Source: AG41 sp036522815 (GTDB taxonomy: Bacteria > Gemmatimonadota > Gemmatimonadetes > Gemmatimonadales > GWC2-71-9). From it: 64,000 nt of DNA. Below are positions 42,232 through 51,102 of the stretch, piece by piece. A model generated the notes under the pieces. It was not told where the DNA came from. It saw nothing but the letters and a program-made list of their open reading frames with translations, and did no database searches. Where the stretch lies: contig DATDFC010000118.1 in assembly GCA_036522815.1 (NCBI GenBank), forward strand, positions 1 through 64,000. Reading direction: 5' to 3'. Both the position numbers and the translations under genes were made by a program. The number at the start of each line of letters is the position of its first letter. Position 1 is the first letter of the stretch.

Positions 42232-42627
42232 ATGAGAGAGCTCTGCCTTCGTATCCTGATTGTCATCGCCCTGGGTGCGCCAGCTCAGGCTGCCGATGCG
42301 CAGCGCCTCGCGCCCGGATTCCCGAGCGCCGACGCCAGTCCCTTTCTCACTACCGCCGCCTTCTCGAGCGCCGGTGGGAGACTCAGGTACCAACCGCGCG
42401 ACTGCCGCTTCCATCCCGTCCTGCTTGCAGCAGCCGGCGGCCTGGGAGGTGCCGCCGGTGGCTGGCTTGCGTACGAGCTGACCATCGGGATCTGGGCCTC
42501 GGGGGAGACAGGTAACGCCGCTCCGGATGCCACGTTCCGTCGCATTCGCGGTACGCTCATTGTCACCGGCGCGATCATTGGTGTTGTGAGAGCGGTGCAT
42601 ATTTCCAAGCAGTGCCGCTCGGGCTAG
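42232..42627 (+). CDS. Hypothetical secreted/membrane protein
   Basis: 131 aa. Signal peptide (CLRILIVIALGAPAQA). A glycine-rich helix VLLAAAGGLGGAAGGWLAYEL and a second hydrophobic segment TLIVTGAIIGVVRAV. Divergent from the - strand gene with zero bases between the two start codons, so each 5' leader must lie inside the other gene. Unknown function. Confidence 0.6.
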   Translation: MRELCLRILIVIALGAPAQAADAQRLAPGFPSADASPFLTTAAFSSAGGRLRYQPRDCRFHPVLLAAAGGLGGAAGGWLAYELTIGIWASGETGNAAPDATFRRIRGTLIVTGAIIGVVRAVHISKQCRSG

Positions 42628-42633
42628 GCGGGC

Positions 42634-42666
42634 GCCTAACGAGCGCTTGCAGCTGGCGGGTTAGGC
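42634..42666 (+). repeat. Shortened attC, 33 bp
   Basis: GCCTAAC GAGCGCTTGCAGCTGGCGG GTTAGGC: left arm kept, loop and right arm deleted, both cores perfect. Confidence 0.75.
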
Positions 42667-42682
42667 GGCGGCGCAATCGTCC

Positions 42683-42764
42683 GTCTAACAAGCATTTGGT
42701 CTGCGGGTTCAACTCCTTGCGCCCGCGGTCATTGCGCCCGCAGCTTGAGCGCGATCCGTCACGC
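42683..42764 (+). repeat. attC site 27 (mutated core GTCACGC)
   Basis: 82 bp starting GTCTAAC, only 16 bp after the shortened site at 42634, so the two flank an empty cassette remnant. Right arm GCCCGCAGCTTGAGCGCGATCC, end core GTCACGC. Confidence 0.75.
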
Positions 42765-42774
42765 AGCAACGACC

Positions 42775-43806
42775 ATGGTGTGCCAGAAGCGCTCGATGAA
42801 GCCTGTCATCGCAACGGTGCTTCTCCTGCTGCCGCCCAGACTCCTCGCTCAGGCGAACAGTTCCACCGACGCTCATGGCCTGCGTGACGGTCCGCACCAG
42901 GTCGTCATCAACAACGTACGGCTGTGGTATCGCGTCGCCGGACGGACCGCTCCTAGAGTTCCACCCGTAGTTTTTCTGCACGGAGGGCCAGGACAGGGCA
43001 GCTATCATTTCGCTGCCCTCGTTGGTCCTTCACTTGAGCATTCCCTTCGCATGGTGTACTTCGACCAGCGGGGCAGCGGTAACTCCGAGCGGCCGTGGAC
43101 CGGAGAATACTCCATGGCCACGTTGGTCGAAGATATCGAAGGGTTACGACGCGAGCTCGGTGTGCCACAGATCGCGTTAGTCGGCCATTCTTTCGGCGGG
43201 GCCCTCGCCCTGGAATATGCGGCTGCCTATCCTGCCCGCGTCGCGCGGATTGTCATTGTGTCCGGCATGTGGAGTATGGCCGTGCTGGGCCACTATCAAT
43301 GCGAGCGGATCAGGGCTGTGTATCCCGCCCTTGCCCGTGCCGCCGACACGGCAGCCACTGGACCCGACGACCGCTGTCAGTGGTTCTGGAACCTGCCAGC
43401 ATCACAGCGTACCCCGCTTTACGAGGCGCTCATGTTTCCCGATTCCATCGTACATGCTCGGCTAGACAGCACCGTGGCAGCCAGTCACCTTCCGAACACG
43501 GGGGAGTTGTCGGCGGCCTTGTGGCGCGCAGGAATGAGTCAGTATCAGTTTACTTCCTTCACCAAAGTCACGATGCCGACCTTGGTGATCGCAGGTCACC
43601 TAGATGGAGCGGTCGTTCCCAAGGGACTTCAGGAGCTCACGCAACGGTTGCCCAATGCCACCTTCCTCGAATACGAACGGAGTGGGCATTTTGTCTACCT
43701 CGACGAGCCCGACCGTTTCGTGCGAGACGTGACATCGTTTATCGCCGCTCGACCCGCCCGCAGCCACGATGAGCCATTGCCGTCGTTGCTGCCTAACAAG
43801 CCATGA
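42775..43806 (+). CDS. Alpha/beta hydrolase, proline-iminopeptidase-like, secreted
   Basis: 343 aa. Signal segment MKPVIATVLLLLPPRLLA-Q (alternative ATG 42796). Oxyanion HGGPGQGSYHF, DQRGSGNSERP, nucleophile elbow GHSFGG, acidic AGHLDG and catalytic His in ERSGHFVYLDEP are all present, a complete S33-type fold. Its 3' end reads through a half attC (PNKP, where CCTAACAAG is translated), so the natural stop may have been lost. Confidence 0.88.
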   Translation: MVCQKRSMKPVIATVLLLLPPRLLAQANSSTDAHGLRDGPHQVVINNVRLWYRVAGRTAPRVPPVVFLHGGPGQGSYHFAALVGPSLEHSLRMVYFDQRGSGNSERPWTGEYSMATLVEDIEGLRRELGVPQIALVGHSFGGALALEYAAAYPARVARIVIVSGMWSMAVLGHYQCERIRAVYPALARAADTAATGPDDRCQWFWNLPASQRTPLYEALMFPDSIVHARLDSTVAASHLPNTGELSAALWRAGMSQYQFTSFTKVTMPTLVIAGHLDGAVVPKGLQELTQRLPNATFLEYERSGHFVYLDEPDRFVRDVTSFIAARPARSHDEPLPSLLPNKP

Positions 43807-43830
43807 AGCTGGCGGCGCGCGTAGATTGCT
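43791..43830 (+). repeat. attC left half (GTAGATT loop type)
   Basis: GCCTAACAAGCCATGAAGCTGGCGGCGCGCGTAGATTG, the left half of the site 7/17 type; right half missing. Confidence 0.7.
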
Positions 43831-43873
43831 TGGGGTGTTGCGACCTTTCGGTACCTGACGTAGCGAGGCTCAC

Positions 43874-44254
43874 ATGTCCTACAACTCAATACCGCTCGGG
43901 CTTATAGTCCTGGTCGCGTGCTCGGGGAGCCCCGCAGAACCGATCGACTACACCGTGTCCGTGGCGCCCCTGCTGGGTCCGCTCTACGGCCCCGATCTTT
44001 GGAGAGCCACGGACTCCGCGGCTCCTGCCCTGTGGTCCGCTCCAGCTCAAGGCTGGCAGACCCTGAACCAGTCCTGGTGCATCCATATTCCAACGACGGA
44101 GACTGTCGTGGCAGTCACCGACTCTCAGCCAGGGGGCGGCTTGGCTCAACCTCAAAGCTGGGTCGGCTATTTGCATCCGTCGACCCAAGCGGCGAGTTGG
44201 AGCGCGCGCGACTCGGGAGGGAAGGTAGTATTCGCCCCTGCCTCGCGTTGCTAG
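43874..44254 (+). CDS. Putative lipoprotein
   Basis: 126 aa. Lipobox LIVLVACSGS (Cys about residue 16). Mature part Trp-rich (LWSAPAQGWQTLNQSW, SWVGYLHPSTQAASWSA). No family recognised. Followed by a 21-bp collapsed attC. Confidence 0.6.
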   Translation: MSYNSIPLGLIVLVACSGSPAEPIDYTVSVAPLLGPLYGPDLWRATDSAAPALWSAPAQGWQTLNQSWCIHIPTTETVVAVTDSQPGGGLAQPQSWVGYLHPSTQAASWSARDSGGKVVFAPASRC

Positions 44255-44275
44255 GACGGACCTCGTTCGCCGGCC

Positions 44276-44296
44276 GCCTAACAAGCGCCGTTAGGC
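44276..44296 (+). repeat. Collapsed attC, 21 bp with perfect cores
   Basis: GCCTAAC-AAGCGCC-GTTAGGC: both canonical cores separated by only 7 bp. Confidence 0.8.
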
Positions 44297-44312
44297 GGCA
44301 TCACCCGATCTC

Positions 44313-44581
44313 ATGACACGTTTCGTTTGCGCAATCGTTCTCGGGTTCATCCTCTCGTGGGGTGCAGCACACGCGATGTTCCTGCAGTGGTGGACGCCCG
44401 TGCCCTGGGACTCGCCGGCATCGCGCTCGGCTACCGAGGGATGAGGGGGCAGGCGATGATGGCGGGGGCGCTTTACCGGTTCGTGCTGTGCTTCATGTTC
44501 ACGCTGCTGGGCTACGGCGGGGCGGCGCCGCTGGTCAGGCGGGTGCCCTTTTTCACCGTCTTAGGCTTGGATGCTCGTTAA
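44313..44581 (+). pseudogene. Frameshifted small membrane protein gene
   Basis: ATG 44313 starts MTRFVCAIVLGFILSWGAAH...FLQWWTPVPW, then the frame ends at 44444. From about 44405 a second frame continues LGLAGIALGYRGMRGQAMMAGALYRFVLCFMFTLLGYGG..PLVRRVPFF. Together they make one plausible three-helix protein of about 85 aa, broken by a frameshift near 44405. Confidence 0.65.
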
Positions 44582-44951
44582 GTCCTGCATTCCGGTCATA
44601 CCCAGCGCCGATCTGGAGAAGAGTCTGCGCTTCTGGCGGGACGCGCTCGGGCTGTCCGTGGATCGGGCCATGCGGCAGGACGGTCGCCTCGTCGGATGCA
44701 TGGTCCATAACGAGCGTCTGTATGTCTGGCTCAATCAACGCGCTGGTTCTCCGACCAAGCCGGATGATTATGAGGGCATACGACTCTACTGGGCGCCGGA
44801 TGACATTAGGGCGCTCAGAGAGCGCCTCTTGCAACACGGGTACTCAGTTTCTGAGATAGTGGATCGCGACTACGGACAGACCGAGTTCGTTGTCACGGAC
44901 GATGACGGCTACTCCCATTGCTTCGGAGTTGCGACCACTAAGAGCGGCTAA
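44571..44951 (+). CDS. VOC (glyoxalase/bleomycin-resistance) family protein
   Basis: 126 aa. LVKSCIPVIPSADLEKSLRFWRDALGLSVDRAM and QTEFVVTDDDGYSHCFG are typical VOC modules. Overlaps the end of the frameshifted gene by 11 bp. The sequence TCTTAGGC just before it (44563-44570) may be a lost core. The stop sits in GGCTAAC. Confidence 0.85.
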   Translation: MLVKSCIPVIPSADLEKSLRFWRDALGLSVDRAMRQDGRLVGCMVHNERLYVWLNQRAGSPTKPDDYEGIRLYWAPDDIRALRERLLQHGYSVSEIVDRDYGQTEFVVTDDDGYSHCFGVATTKSG

Positions 44952-44974
44952 CCTACGACCACAAGACTGCTGCC

Positions 44975-45036
44975 GCCTAACATGCGCCTTGCGCTAGCAG
45001 CCAGTGCGCCTGCACCGTAAGCGCGATCCGTTAGGC
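44975..45036 (+). repeat. attC site 28 (short, 62 bp)
   Basis: GCCTAAC, arms GCGCCTTGCGCTAGCAG and TGCACCGTAAGCGCGATCC, then GTTAGGC. Loop nearly absent but both cores intact. Confidence 0.8.
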
Positions 45037-45059
45037 AGCTTGCGCTGGAGTGCCGTCAC

Positions 45060-45608
<549 letters not shown>

Positions 45609-45610
45609 CC

Positions 45611-45617
45611 GTTAGGC
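45611..45617 (+). repeat. attC remnant: core GTTAGGC only
   Basis: A perfect core 2 bp after a stop codon, with no arms. It marks an old cassette boundary. Confidence 0.5.
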
Positions 45618-45641
45618 AACAGCCAGTCATGGCGATGTGAC

Positions 45642-46003
45642 GTGTTGAGCGAGCCCGCCGAGCTCTACGACCTGATCTACTCGCGGTGCAAGGATTACCC
45701 GGCCGAGACGCACCAGCTTGCAGAGCTCCTGGGTAAGGTTCACGCGCGCTGCCGCACCATACTCGATGTGGCCTGCGGCACTGCGGAACACGCCTATCTG
45801 CTCGCTACACATCATGGCTTCGAGGTTGACGGCTGTGTCGGCACTACGACGCGGTGATATGCTTGTTCAGCTCCATCGGGTATGTGCGCACCCTGGCGCA
45901 GGGCGGCGGGCGCTGGAGTGCTTTCGCGAGCACATCGCCGACGATGGCGTCGTGATCGTGGAGCCGTGGTTCACGCCCGTGGTTTGTATGTCGCGAAGGC
46001 TGC
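45642..46003 (+). pseudogene. Degraded class I SAM-dependent methyltransferase
   Basis: GTG 45642 begins LSEPAELYDLIYSRCKDYPAETHQLAELL and includes motif I ILDVACGTAEHAYLLA. At about 45835 the frame is lost. YDAVICLFSSIGYVRT follows in a second frame (from 45845) and LECFREHIADDGVVIVEPWF in a third (from 45913). At least one internal deletion and two frameshifts, so no functional enzyme. Confidence 0.8.
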
Positions 46004-46060
46004 TGTCTAAACTTGCGCCCGCGGGCGGGTCGCCCGCAGCTTAAGGGCGATCCGTTCGAC
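46004..46060 (+). repeat. attC right half, degenerate cores
   Basis: GTCTAAA, then CTTGCGCCCGCGGGCGGGTCG and CCGCAGCTTAAGGGCGATCC, ending GTTCGAC. Confidence 0.7.
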
Positions 46061-46415
46061 AGCGGCATTGCCTGTGAGCGTTCCCCTGCGCTGGTCCACA
46101 ATCGCGGTTGCCTTTACAGTGCGGTGCTGCCGACCTGTGCCTTCGAGGAGATTGCCATCGTACGAGCCCATAAAAAGATGGGGTTCGTCTCAGGGGACGC
46201 GGTGCCGCTCGATATCGCCGGGCAGGTATACGAATCGGTTCGCAACGCGATTATCTATTATGCCGGGATCCATTATGAGGGGAGTGGCCATCGCGAGTGG
46301 GTGCATAGCGTCGAACGGCGTACGCACATTGCGGGACGAATTCGACAAGGTCGCCGCTCATAATGAGCATCACCTGAGTCAAATCAGGTCGGCGCTTGGC
46401 CGTGCAGCCGTCTAA
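46061..46415 (+). pseudogene. Composite gene fragments (unknown + DinB-like C-terminus)
   Basis: One frame (to 46363) reads FEEIAIVRAHKKMGFVSGDAVPLDIAG without a clear start. A different frame ends DEFDKVAAHNEHHLSQIRSALGR, the H..H..QI ending of DinB proteins, and stops at 46415. I read this as joined remnants of two genes. Confidence 0.45.
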
Positions 46416-46430
46416 CATGCTGTTGTAGGT
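46410..46430 (+). repeat. Degenerate collapsed attC
   Basis: GTCTAACATGCTGTTGTAGGT: inverse core with a core-like TGTAGGT 7 bp later. Confidence 0.45.
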
Positions 46431-46445
46431 ACGGGACCGCCCAAA

Positions 46446-46775
46446 ATGGCCTTCGACGAACGATTAGCGGAACGAATTCGCGGCTCGCTTGGTCGGCGCA
46501 AGGGCTTCGCTGAGAAGAAGATGTTCGGCGGAGTGGGGTTCCTCCTGAATGGCAATATGTGCGTGGGCCTGCACGGTGCCGAGCTGATCGTACGACTGGC
46601 CCCCGAAGATACCGACCGGGCGCTCAAGCAAGCCAATACCCGGCGCTTCGATCTTACCGGGCGGCCGATGAAAGGCTGGATTCTGGTGAAGCCGGCAGGC
46701 CTCAAGACCGACGCCCAGCTGGGCAAGTGGATTGCGGTGGCGGTCGCGTTTGCGGGCAGGTTGCGGGCCAAGTAG
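46446..46775 (+). CDS. TfoX N-terminal domain protein
   Basis: 109 aa. RKGFAEKKMFGGVGFLLNGNMCVGLHGAELIVRLAPED...GRPMKGWILVKPAGLKTDAQLGKWI is the TfoX-N fold. Only distantly like the TfoX-N gene at 28336, so an independent acquisition rather than a recent duplicate. Confidence 0.88.
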   Translation: MAFDERLAERIRGSLGRRKGFAEKKMFGGVGFLLNGNMCVGLHGAELIVRLAPEDTDRALKQANTRRFDLTGRPMKGWILVKPAGLKTDAQLGKWIAVAVAFAGRLRAK

Positions 46776-46923
46776 GGCTTGTCTTGGGGGTGTCGTTGTT
46801 CCTGGGCGCGCGCGGGATCGCACGCTTGTGGACACTTGCTCGATCCGCTGGCGTCAGCCGGTCGTGAACCCTAGCTCACCTGTGACGCCCTTTGCCGGGC
46901 GAGGGTATACACACAGACCACCC

Positions 46924-47370
46924 ATGCTACGACACGCTCGCATCTCCCTCATTCTCGGCTCGCTGCTTGGGGCATGCCGGTCACCGCTGGACCCGTCCCG
47001 CCTCGACGTCGAGATTCGCACCGCGCAGGCCGTGTACCGCCCGCTGGATCTTGCGGTCGCTAGGATCACGAACCGCTCCGGTGTCACAATCTTCCGTGAT
47101 CTGTGCTCAGGTCAGATCGAGGGTCGCCGTAGCCCCGCGGACGACTGGAATGGCAGCTACGGTAGTGGCCGCGCGTGCGCGCTGCTTGCCGGCGTACGGT
47201 ACCCGGAACCCCAGCGGATCGCGCCGGGCGAGACCGTATCGGACACGTTGCCGATCAACGCCGATGCTTACACCGGCGAGTGGCGGTTCCAGTACTTCCT
47301 CTACGACGAGGCGGGCCAGCTATTGCCTCTCGAGCAGCGTATCTCCAACGTGTTCCGCGTCCTTCGGTAG
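46924..47370 (+). CDS. Putative lipoprotein
   Basis: 148 aa from ATG 46924. Lipobox LGSLLGACRSP. Mature domain DVEIRTAQAVYRPLDLAVARITNRSGVTIFRDLCSG...ERISNV-type (LEQRISNVFRVL) resembles a small Ig-like envelope domain. No attC remains before it. 46776-46923 holds no gene. Confidence 0.65.
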   Translation: MLRHARISLILGSLLGACRSPLDPSRLDVEIRTAQAVYRPLDLAVARITNRSGVTIFRDLCSGQIEGRRSPADDWNGSYGSGRACALLAGVRYPEPQRIAPGETVSDTLPINADAYTGEWRFQYFLYDEAGQLLPLEQRISNVFRVLR

Positions 47371-47451
47371 TTCGGCTGGGCCTCTCGGCAGCTTGCGACT
47401 TTCACCGCCGCCGCATGAGCGCCCTGACACCCAGCTCGACTCGAGTCCAAG

Positions 47452-48033
47452 ATGGATCTGTTCGCTGGAAGCAATCGCTCGGTCGTCGCCCGCTATCTCG
47501 CTGGTGAGGTATCGCTCGATTCTGCTGCGAGCGAGTTGGCGGAGCTATGGAAAGAGTTGGCGCGGGCGGGGGGACCGGCACAGCAGCGGATGCGCAGCCG
47601 TTTGCCGGGCGAGGCGTACGAGCTCAGCGACAAGGATATCCCTAAGCTGCGGGCGCTCATGGAGCGCGTTGAAGCCAACATGGACCTCGTTGGTGAAGGC
47701 GCCCGACGATACCTCAAGGAGCCCCGCACTTCGCCATTCGACGATACTGTGCGTCTGCTTGCGCGCGATGTCGCTAGAACGCTCGGGGTTGAGCAAGTCC
47801 CGGTCGTATGGTACTTCGCCGATAACGTGCGGCACCTCGAGAGCCGTCATTCAGAAGACAAGTGCATCGAGGACGTTCAGCAGTACTTCCAGGATACCTT
47901 CGTGGACACCACATGGCCTGCCTGCCCGCGCCATCCAAACCACCCACTCGACCACGTCGATGGTGCCTGGTGCTGTCCACGCGACCGAGCTGCCGTGGCG
48001 CGCCTCGGCGAGTTACCCCATCGCTCCGGGTAG
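47452..48033 (+). CDS. Hypothetical protein with C-terminal metal-binding-like motif
   Basis: 193 aa. Helical N-terminal part (VSLDSAASELAELWKELARAGG), then CPRHPNHPLDHVDGAWCCPRD near the C-terminus, which looks like a CxxH...CC zinc site. Family not recognised. Followed by an attC right half. Confidence 0.55.
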   Translation: MDLFAGSNRSVVARYLAGEVSLDSAASELAELWKELARAGGPAQQRMRSRLPGEAYELSDKDIPKLRALMERVEANMDLVGEGARRYLKEPRTSPFDDTVRLLARDVARTLGVEQVPVVWYFADNVRHLESRHSEDKCIEDVQQYFQDTFVDTTWPACPRHPNHPLDHVDGAWCCPRDRAAVARLGELPHRSG

Positions 48034-48039
48034 CGTGCC

Positions 48040-48095
48040 GCCTACTCTTGCGCCGGCGGGCGGGTCGCCCGCAGCTTGAACGCGATCCGTTAGGC
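48040..48095 (+). repeat. attC right half (GCCTACT ... GTTAGGC)
   Basis: 56 bp. TCTTGCGCCGGCGGGCGGGTCG, arm CAGCTTGAACGCGATCC and an intact GTTAGGC core. The left arm is deleted. Confidence 0.75.
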
Positions 48096-48110
48096 GGCGT
48101 CCGATACGCT

Positions 48111-48620
48111 ATGAGCGCGTCTCGTGCCAGAAGACGTGCGACTCCGCTCTCTGCGGCGGTCTGCGCGTTAGCGCTGATACCCGTTCGGGGATCAGGGCAG
48201 GCGCCGCCGTCTGCGCGGGCGCAAGTCGTCTGGCATTGGTTCGGTGGCTGTGTGGGTCCTGACTCGCTGGTTCTCGAGTTTCATGTCGATGGCAAAATGG
48301 TCTACAGTGCGACGTTCCCCGTCTGCCAGATGCGTCGCGCCGACATCCGTCCGGAGCCGCAGCAGCGCGTGCTGACGTTCCACTTCGACGCGGCACCCCA
48401 TCGGTTCGGGAGTCAGTATCGAGCGCTTGAGCCCGAGCCGATCACCGGCAATGTCTGGGAGGCGGGTGGGCGGCAGACGGCGGTGGTGTTGGGCGTTTCG
48501 TTCGCCACTGCGGAACGCGTGCTGTTGAACACGCGTCATGCGGCGCGTCCCGATCGCCCGGCTCGGTCGGAATGGATTCGGGGGCTTGAGCTGATCACAC
48601 GACCCGCCCGGCGGAGCTGA
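48111..48620 (+). CDS. Hypothetical secreted protein (cassette gene)
   Basis: 169 aa from ATG 48111, 15 bp after the core. Signal peptide (TPLSAAVCALALIPVRGSG-Q). Mature part with FGGCVGPDSLVLEFHVDGKMVYSATFPVCQM, a beta-rich domain. No family recognised. The pattern resembles other small Gemmatimonadota-type exported proteins. Confidence 0.6.
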   Translation: MSASRARRRATPLSAAVCALALIPVRGSGQAPPSARAQVVWHWFGGCVGPDSLVLEFHVDGKMVYSATFPVCQMRRADIRPEPQQRVLTFHFDAAPHRFGSQYRALEPEPITGNVWEAGGRQTAVVLGVSFATAERVLLNTRHAARPDRPARSEWIRGLELITRPARRS

Positions 48621-48747
48621 GCGGAGGCTGATGTGGCTCGCGGCGCTCGGCGTCCTACCATCGGGCCGAAAGGTCGTCGACACGGTGCGGGCACGGCTGT
48701 CGCCCACGTAACTGCGGACTCTCGTTCATGTTCAAAAGGGGGCTTAC

Positions 48748-49245
48748 GTGCGCTGTCGTCTGCACCTGCTACTCGCCACCGTCCTGCTGGCCGGCAGCTT
48801 TCCCCTGCATGCTCAAGCACCGGTTGTCGGTGCGAGCGATCCGGACGCCCTGTTCCGCAGCAGTGACCCAAAGCTCAATGCAAACAAGCAGGCTGCCTAC
48901 CACATCGTCAAAGAGCTGCTCGAGGCGGGCCACTGGGAGCTGGCGGACAGGTATTTGACGGAGCGCTACATCCAGCACAATCCTAACGCTCGGTCGGGAC
49001 GCGAGGGTGTGGTGAGATTCTTCACCGAGGTCAGGAAGGTCAAACCCACGCCGCTCCCGGAGAAGATCAGGACCAAGGTCGTATCGGTGGTGGCCGAGGG
49101 CGATCTCGTCGTGGTCGCGTACGTACAGGAGGTGAAGGACGCCAAGGATCCGTCGAAGAGCTACAGCACGACGTGGTTCGATATGTGGCGTTTCGAGGAT
49201 GGCAAAGCGGACGAACATTGGGATCCGGCGACGCGGATGCAATGA
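48748..49245 (+). CDS. SnoaL/NTF2-like secreted protein
   Basis: 165 aa from a GTG at 48748. Signal peptide (LLLATVLLAGSFPLHA-Q). NTF2-like domain: LLEAGHWELADRYLTERYIQHNPNARSGREGVVRFFTEV...YSTTWFDMWRFEDGKADEHWD. Such proteins are often hydrolase- or cyclase-like; the substrate is unknown. Confidence 0.8.
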   Translation: MRCRLHLLLATVLLAGSFPLHAQAPVVGASDPDALFRSSDPKLNANKQAAYHIVKELLEAGHWELADRYLTERYIQHNPNARSGREGVVRFFTEVRKVKPTPLPEKIRTKVVSVVAEGDLVVVAYVQEVKDAKDPSKSYSTTWFDMWRFEDGKADEHWDPATRMQ

Positions 49246-49248
49246 CTC

Positions 49249-49563
49249 ATGACTGCTGTGCGCCCTCTTGCCCTGACGCTCGTGCTGTTTGCTGCCTGCG
49301 GTGGGAACCCACTTCCCGAGTGGAAGACCTCTCCGACCCCAGGGCCCAACGCGAGGCGCGTCGATCGCCTCGAGAGGTTCATCAACGCGCAGGCCTGGCA
49401 CCGCTCACCGTATTCCCGCGTGAACGACCCCGTAGACTCCCCGATCTACCTGATCGTGGCCGATGATGGCACCGCATGCATTGCGCCCGCGGAGGATTGG
49501 ACGATTGCAGCGCGCGGCGATTTCTACCCGTGTCCCGGCGCCTGGCGAATCGCCCAGCGATGA
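49249..49563 (+). CDS. Putative lipoprotein
   Basis: 104 aa, starting 3 bp after the previous stop, so likely cotranscribed. Lipobox LVLFAACGG. Mature part WHRSPYSRVNDP...ADDGTACIAPAEDW...YPCPGAWR with a Cys pair. Unknown. Confidence 0.6.
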   Translation: MTAVRPLALTLVLFAACGGNPLPEWKTSPTPGPNARRVDRLERFINAQAWHRSPYSRVNDPVDSPIYLIVADDGTACIAPAEDWTIAARGDFYPCPGAWRIAQR

Positions 49564-49632
49564 TCACCGATGATGATTGACAGGTCTACCTGCTGGCGCG
49601 AACTGGGAGCGGCATGTTTCGCCATGCCGATG

Positions 49633-49677
49633 AGGCGGCGAGCGAGTCGCCCGCAGCTTAGGCCCGATCCGTTAGGC
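49633..49677 (+). repeat. attC right half, last intact core of the array
   Basis: GGCGGCGAGCGAGTCGCCCG, arm CAGCTTAGGCCCGATCC, then GTTAGGC at 49671-49677. Left arm lost. 49678-49787 holds no gene. Confidence 0.75.
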
Positions 49678-49787
49678 CGCAGCGCGAGGCTTCGCCCCTC
49701 GGTGCTTCCAGCATCTGGGAGTATCATGCTGGAATTCACCGTTGAGTGGCTTGCCGGGTCGTGATCTCGCAGGTGAAGGAGCCGTAA

Positions 49788-50390
49788 ATGCGAGTGGTGG
49801 TCCACGAGTTCATCACCCTTGACGGCGTGGTGCAGGGGCCCGGTAAGTCAGGTGGCCTGGGTGAGGACACCATCGGCGGCTTCCGTCACGGTGGCTGGTC
49901 GGTGCCGTACAACGACTCGGAGGTTTGGGCCGCCATAAACCGTTTCGCCGAGCGCAGCGGCGCCGTGCTGTTGGGGCGGAGCACTTATCGATCGGGCGCG
50001 ACCGTCTGGCCAGACCGCCCGGGCCCGTTCGCCGACTGGATCAACCGCGCCCAGAAGTATGTCGTATCACGCACCCTCTCCGGATCCGACGACACGCCAT
50101 GGAAGCCGACAACCATCATCCGGGGTGCCGACCTTCTGAAGGAGGTGGCGCGGCTGCGCGACCAGCCGGGCGGCGACATCTACGTCTACGGCAGCTTGAG
50201 CGTCGTGCGGGCGCTGCTGGCCGCCGGACTGGTCGACGAGCTCGTCCTCATGATCGAGCCGATCACGCTCGGCGGCGGAACGACGCTGTTCCCCACCGAC
50301 GGCGAAGCGCGACCGTTGAAGCTCATCTCGGCCACCACCACCGGTACGGGTGTGCAGATCTGCCGTTACCAGCCCGCGCGCCGATCATGA
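49788..50390 (+). CDS. Dihydrofolate reductase family protein
   Basis: 200 aa. VVVHEFITLDGVVQGPG, AVLLGRSTYRSGATVWP, KYVVSRTLSGSD, DIYVYGSLSVVRALLAAGLVDELVLMIEPITLGGGTTLF: RibD-C/DHFR-like. First gene beyond the last attC core. GAAGGAGCC upstream is its RBS. Same family as 45060 and 52522, but a different subgroup. Confidence 0.88.
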   Translation: MRVVVHEFITLDGVVQGPGKSGGLGEDTIGGFRHGGWSVPYNDSEVWAAINRFAERSGAVLLGRSTYRSGATVWPDRPGPFADWINRAQKYVVSRTLSGSDDTPWKPTTIIRGADLLKEVARLRDQPGGDIYVYGSLSVVRALLAAGLVDELVLMIEPITLGGGTTLFPTDGEARPLKLISATTTGTGVQICRYQPARRS

Positions 50391-50439
50391 TCCCTCTCGG
50401 TGTCGCGCTCGTGCGGTGGCCGGCGGCCGCCGAAGCGGC

Positions 50440-51102
50440 ATGACCACCAGCGCGTCCGTCACTCGAAGTCGTGCCGTGCGGCAGGGCCAATGGCTCACGT
50501 GGACCACGATCGGCTACAACAGCCTCGAGGGCATCCTCTCCGTCGTTGCAGGACTGCTGGCCGGCAGCGTGGCTCTCGTGGGATTCGGTGTTGACAGCGT
50601 CATCGAGGTTACGGCGAGTTTCGCTGCCATCTGGCGCCTGCGGGTGGACGCCGACCCGGCCCGGCGTGCCGTTGCCGAACGGCGAGCTCTGCGCGTAATC
50701 GGGTGGTGCTTTTTGGCGCTGGCGACGTACGTGGCAATTGACGCCGGTGGGTCGCTACTGGGGCGAGCCGCAGCGGAAGCGACCTTCCTCGGCATGGCGA
50801 TCGCGATTGCCTCACTCGTCGTGATGCCCTTACTGGCGCGGGCCAAACGCAAGGTAGCCACGACCCTCGGTAGCCAGGCGATTCGTGCCGAGGCGCGGCA
50901 GACCGATATCTGCATGTATCTGTCGATGATCCTCCTGGGTGGTCTGGGATTCAATGCGCTGCTCGGCTGGTGGTGGGCAGATCCAGTCGCGGCTCTGTGC
51001 ATGGTCCCGCTTATCGGCTGGGAGGGTCGGGAAGCACTGCGGGGCCGTGCCGCCTGCGATGATTGCGTTGATGCCGCGCGACGGGTCGATATCGACGTAT
51101 AA
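50440..51102 (+). CDS. Cation-efflux (CDF-like) transporter
   Basis: 220 aa. Six predicted helices. WTTIGYNSLEGILSVVAGLLAGSVALVGFGVDSVIEVTAS is the first-helices signature of CDF proteins, with the Asp of the metal site. The basic loop AKRKVATTLGSQAIRAEARQTDICMYLS and a short C-terminus ending ACDDCVDAARRVDIDV follow; the two Cys are unusual. Shorter than full CDF (about 300 aa), without the cytoplasmic domain. Overlaps the next gene by 32 bp. Confidence 0.8.
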   Translation: MTTSASVTRSRAVRQGQWLTWTTIGYNSLEGILSVVAGLLAGSVALVGFGVDSVIEVTASFAAIWRLRVDADPARRAVAERRALRVIGWCFLALATYVAIDAGGSLLGRAAAEATFLGMAIAIASLVVMPLLARAKRKVATTLGSQAIRAEARQTDICMYLSMILLGGLGFNALLGWWWADPVAALCMVPLIGWEGREALRGRAACDDCVDAARRVDIDV

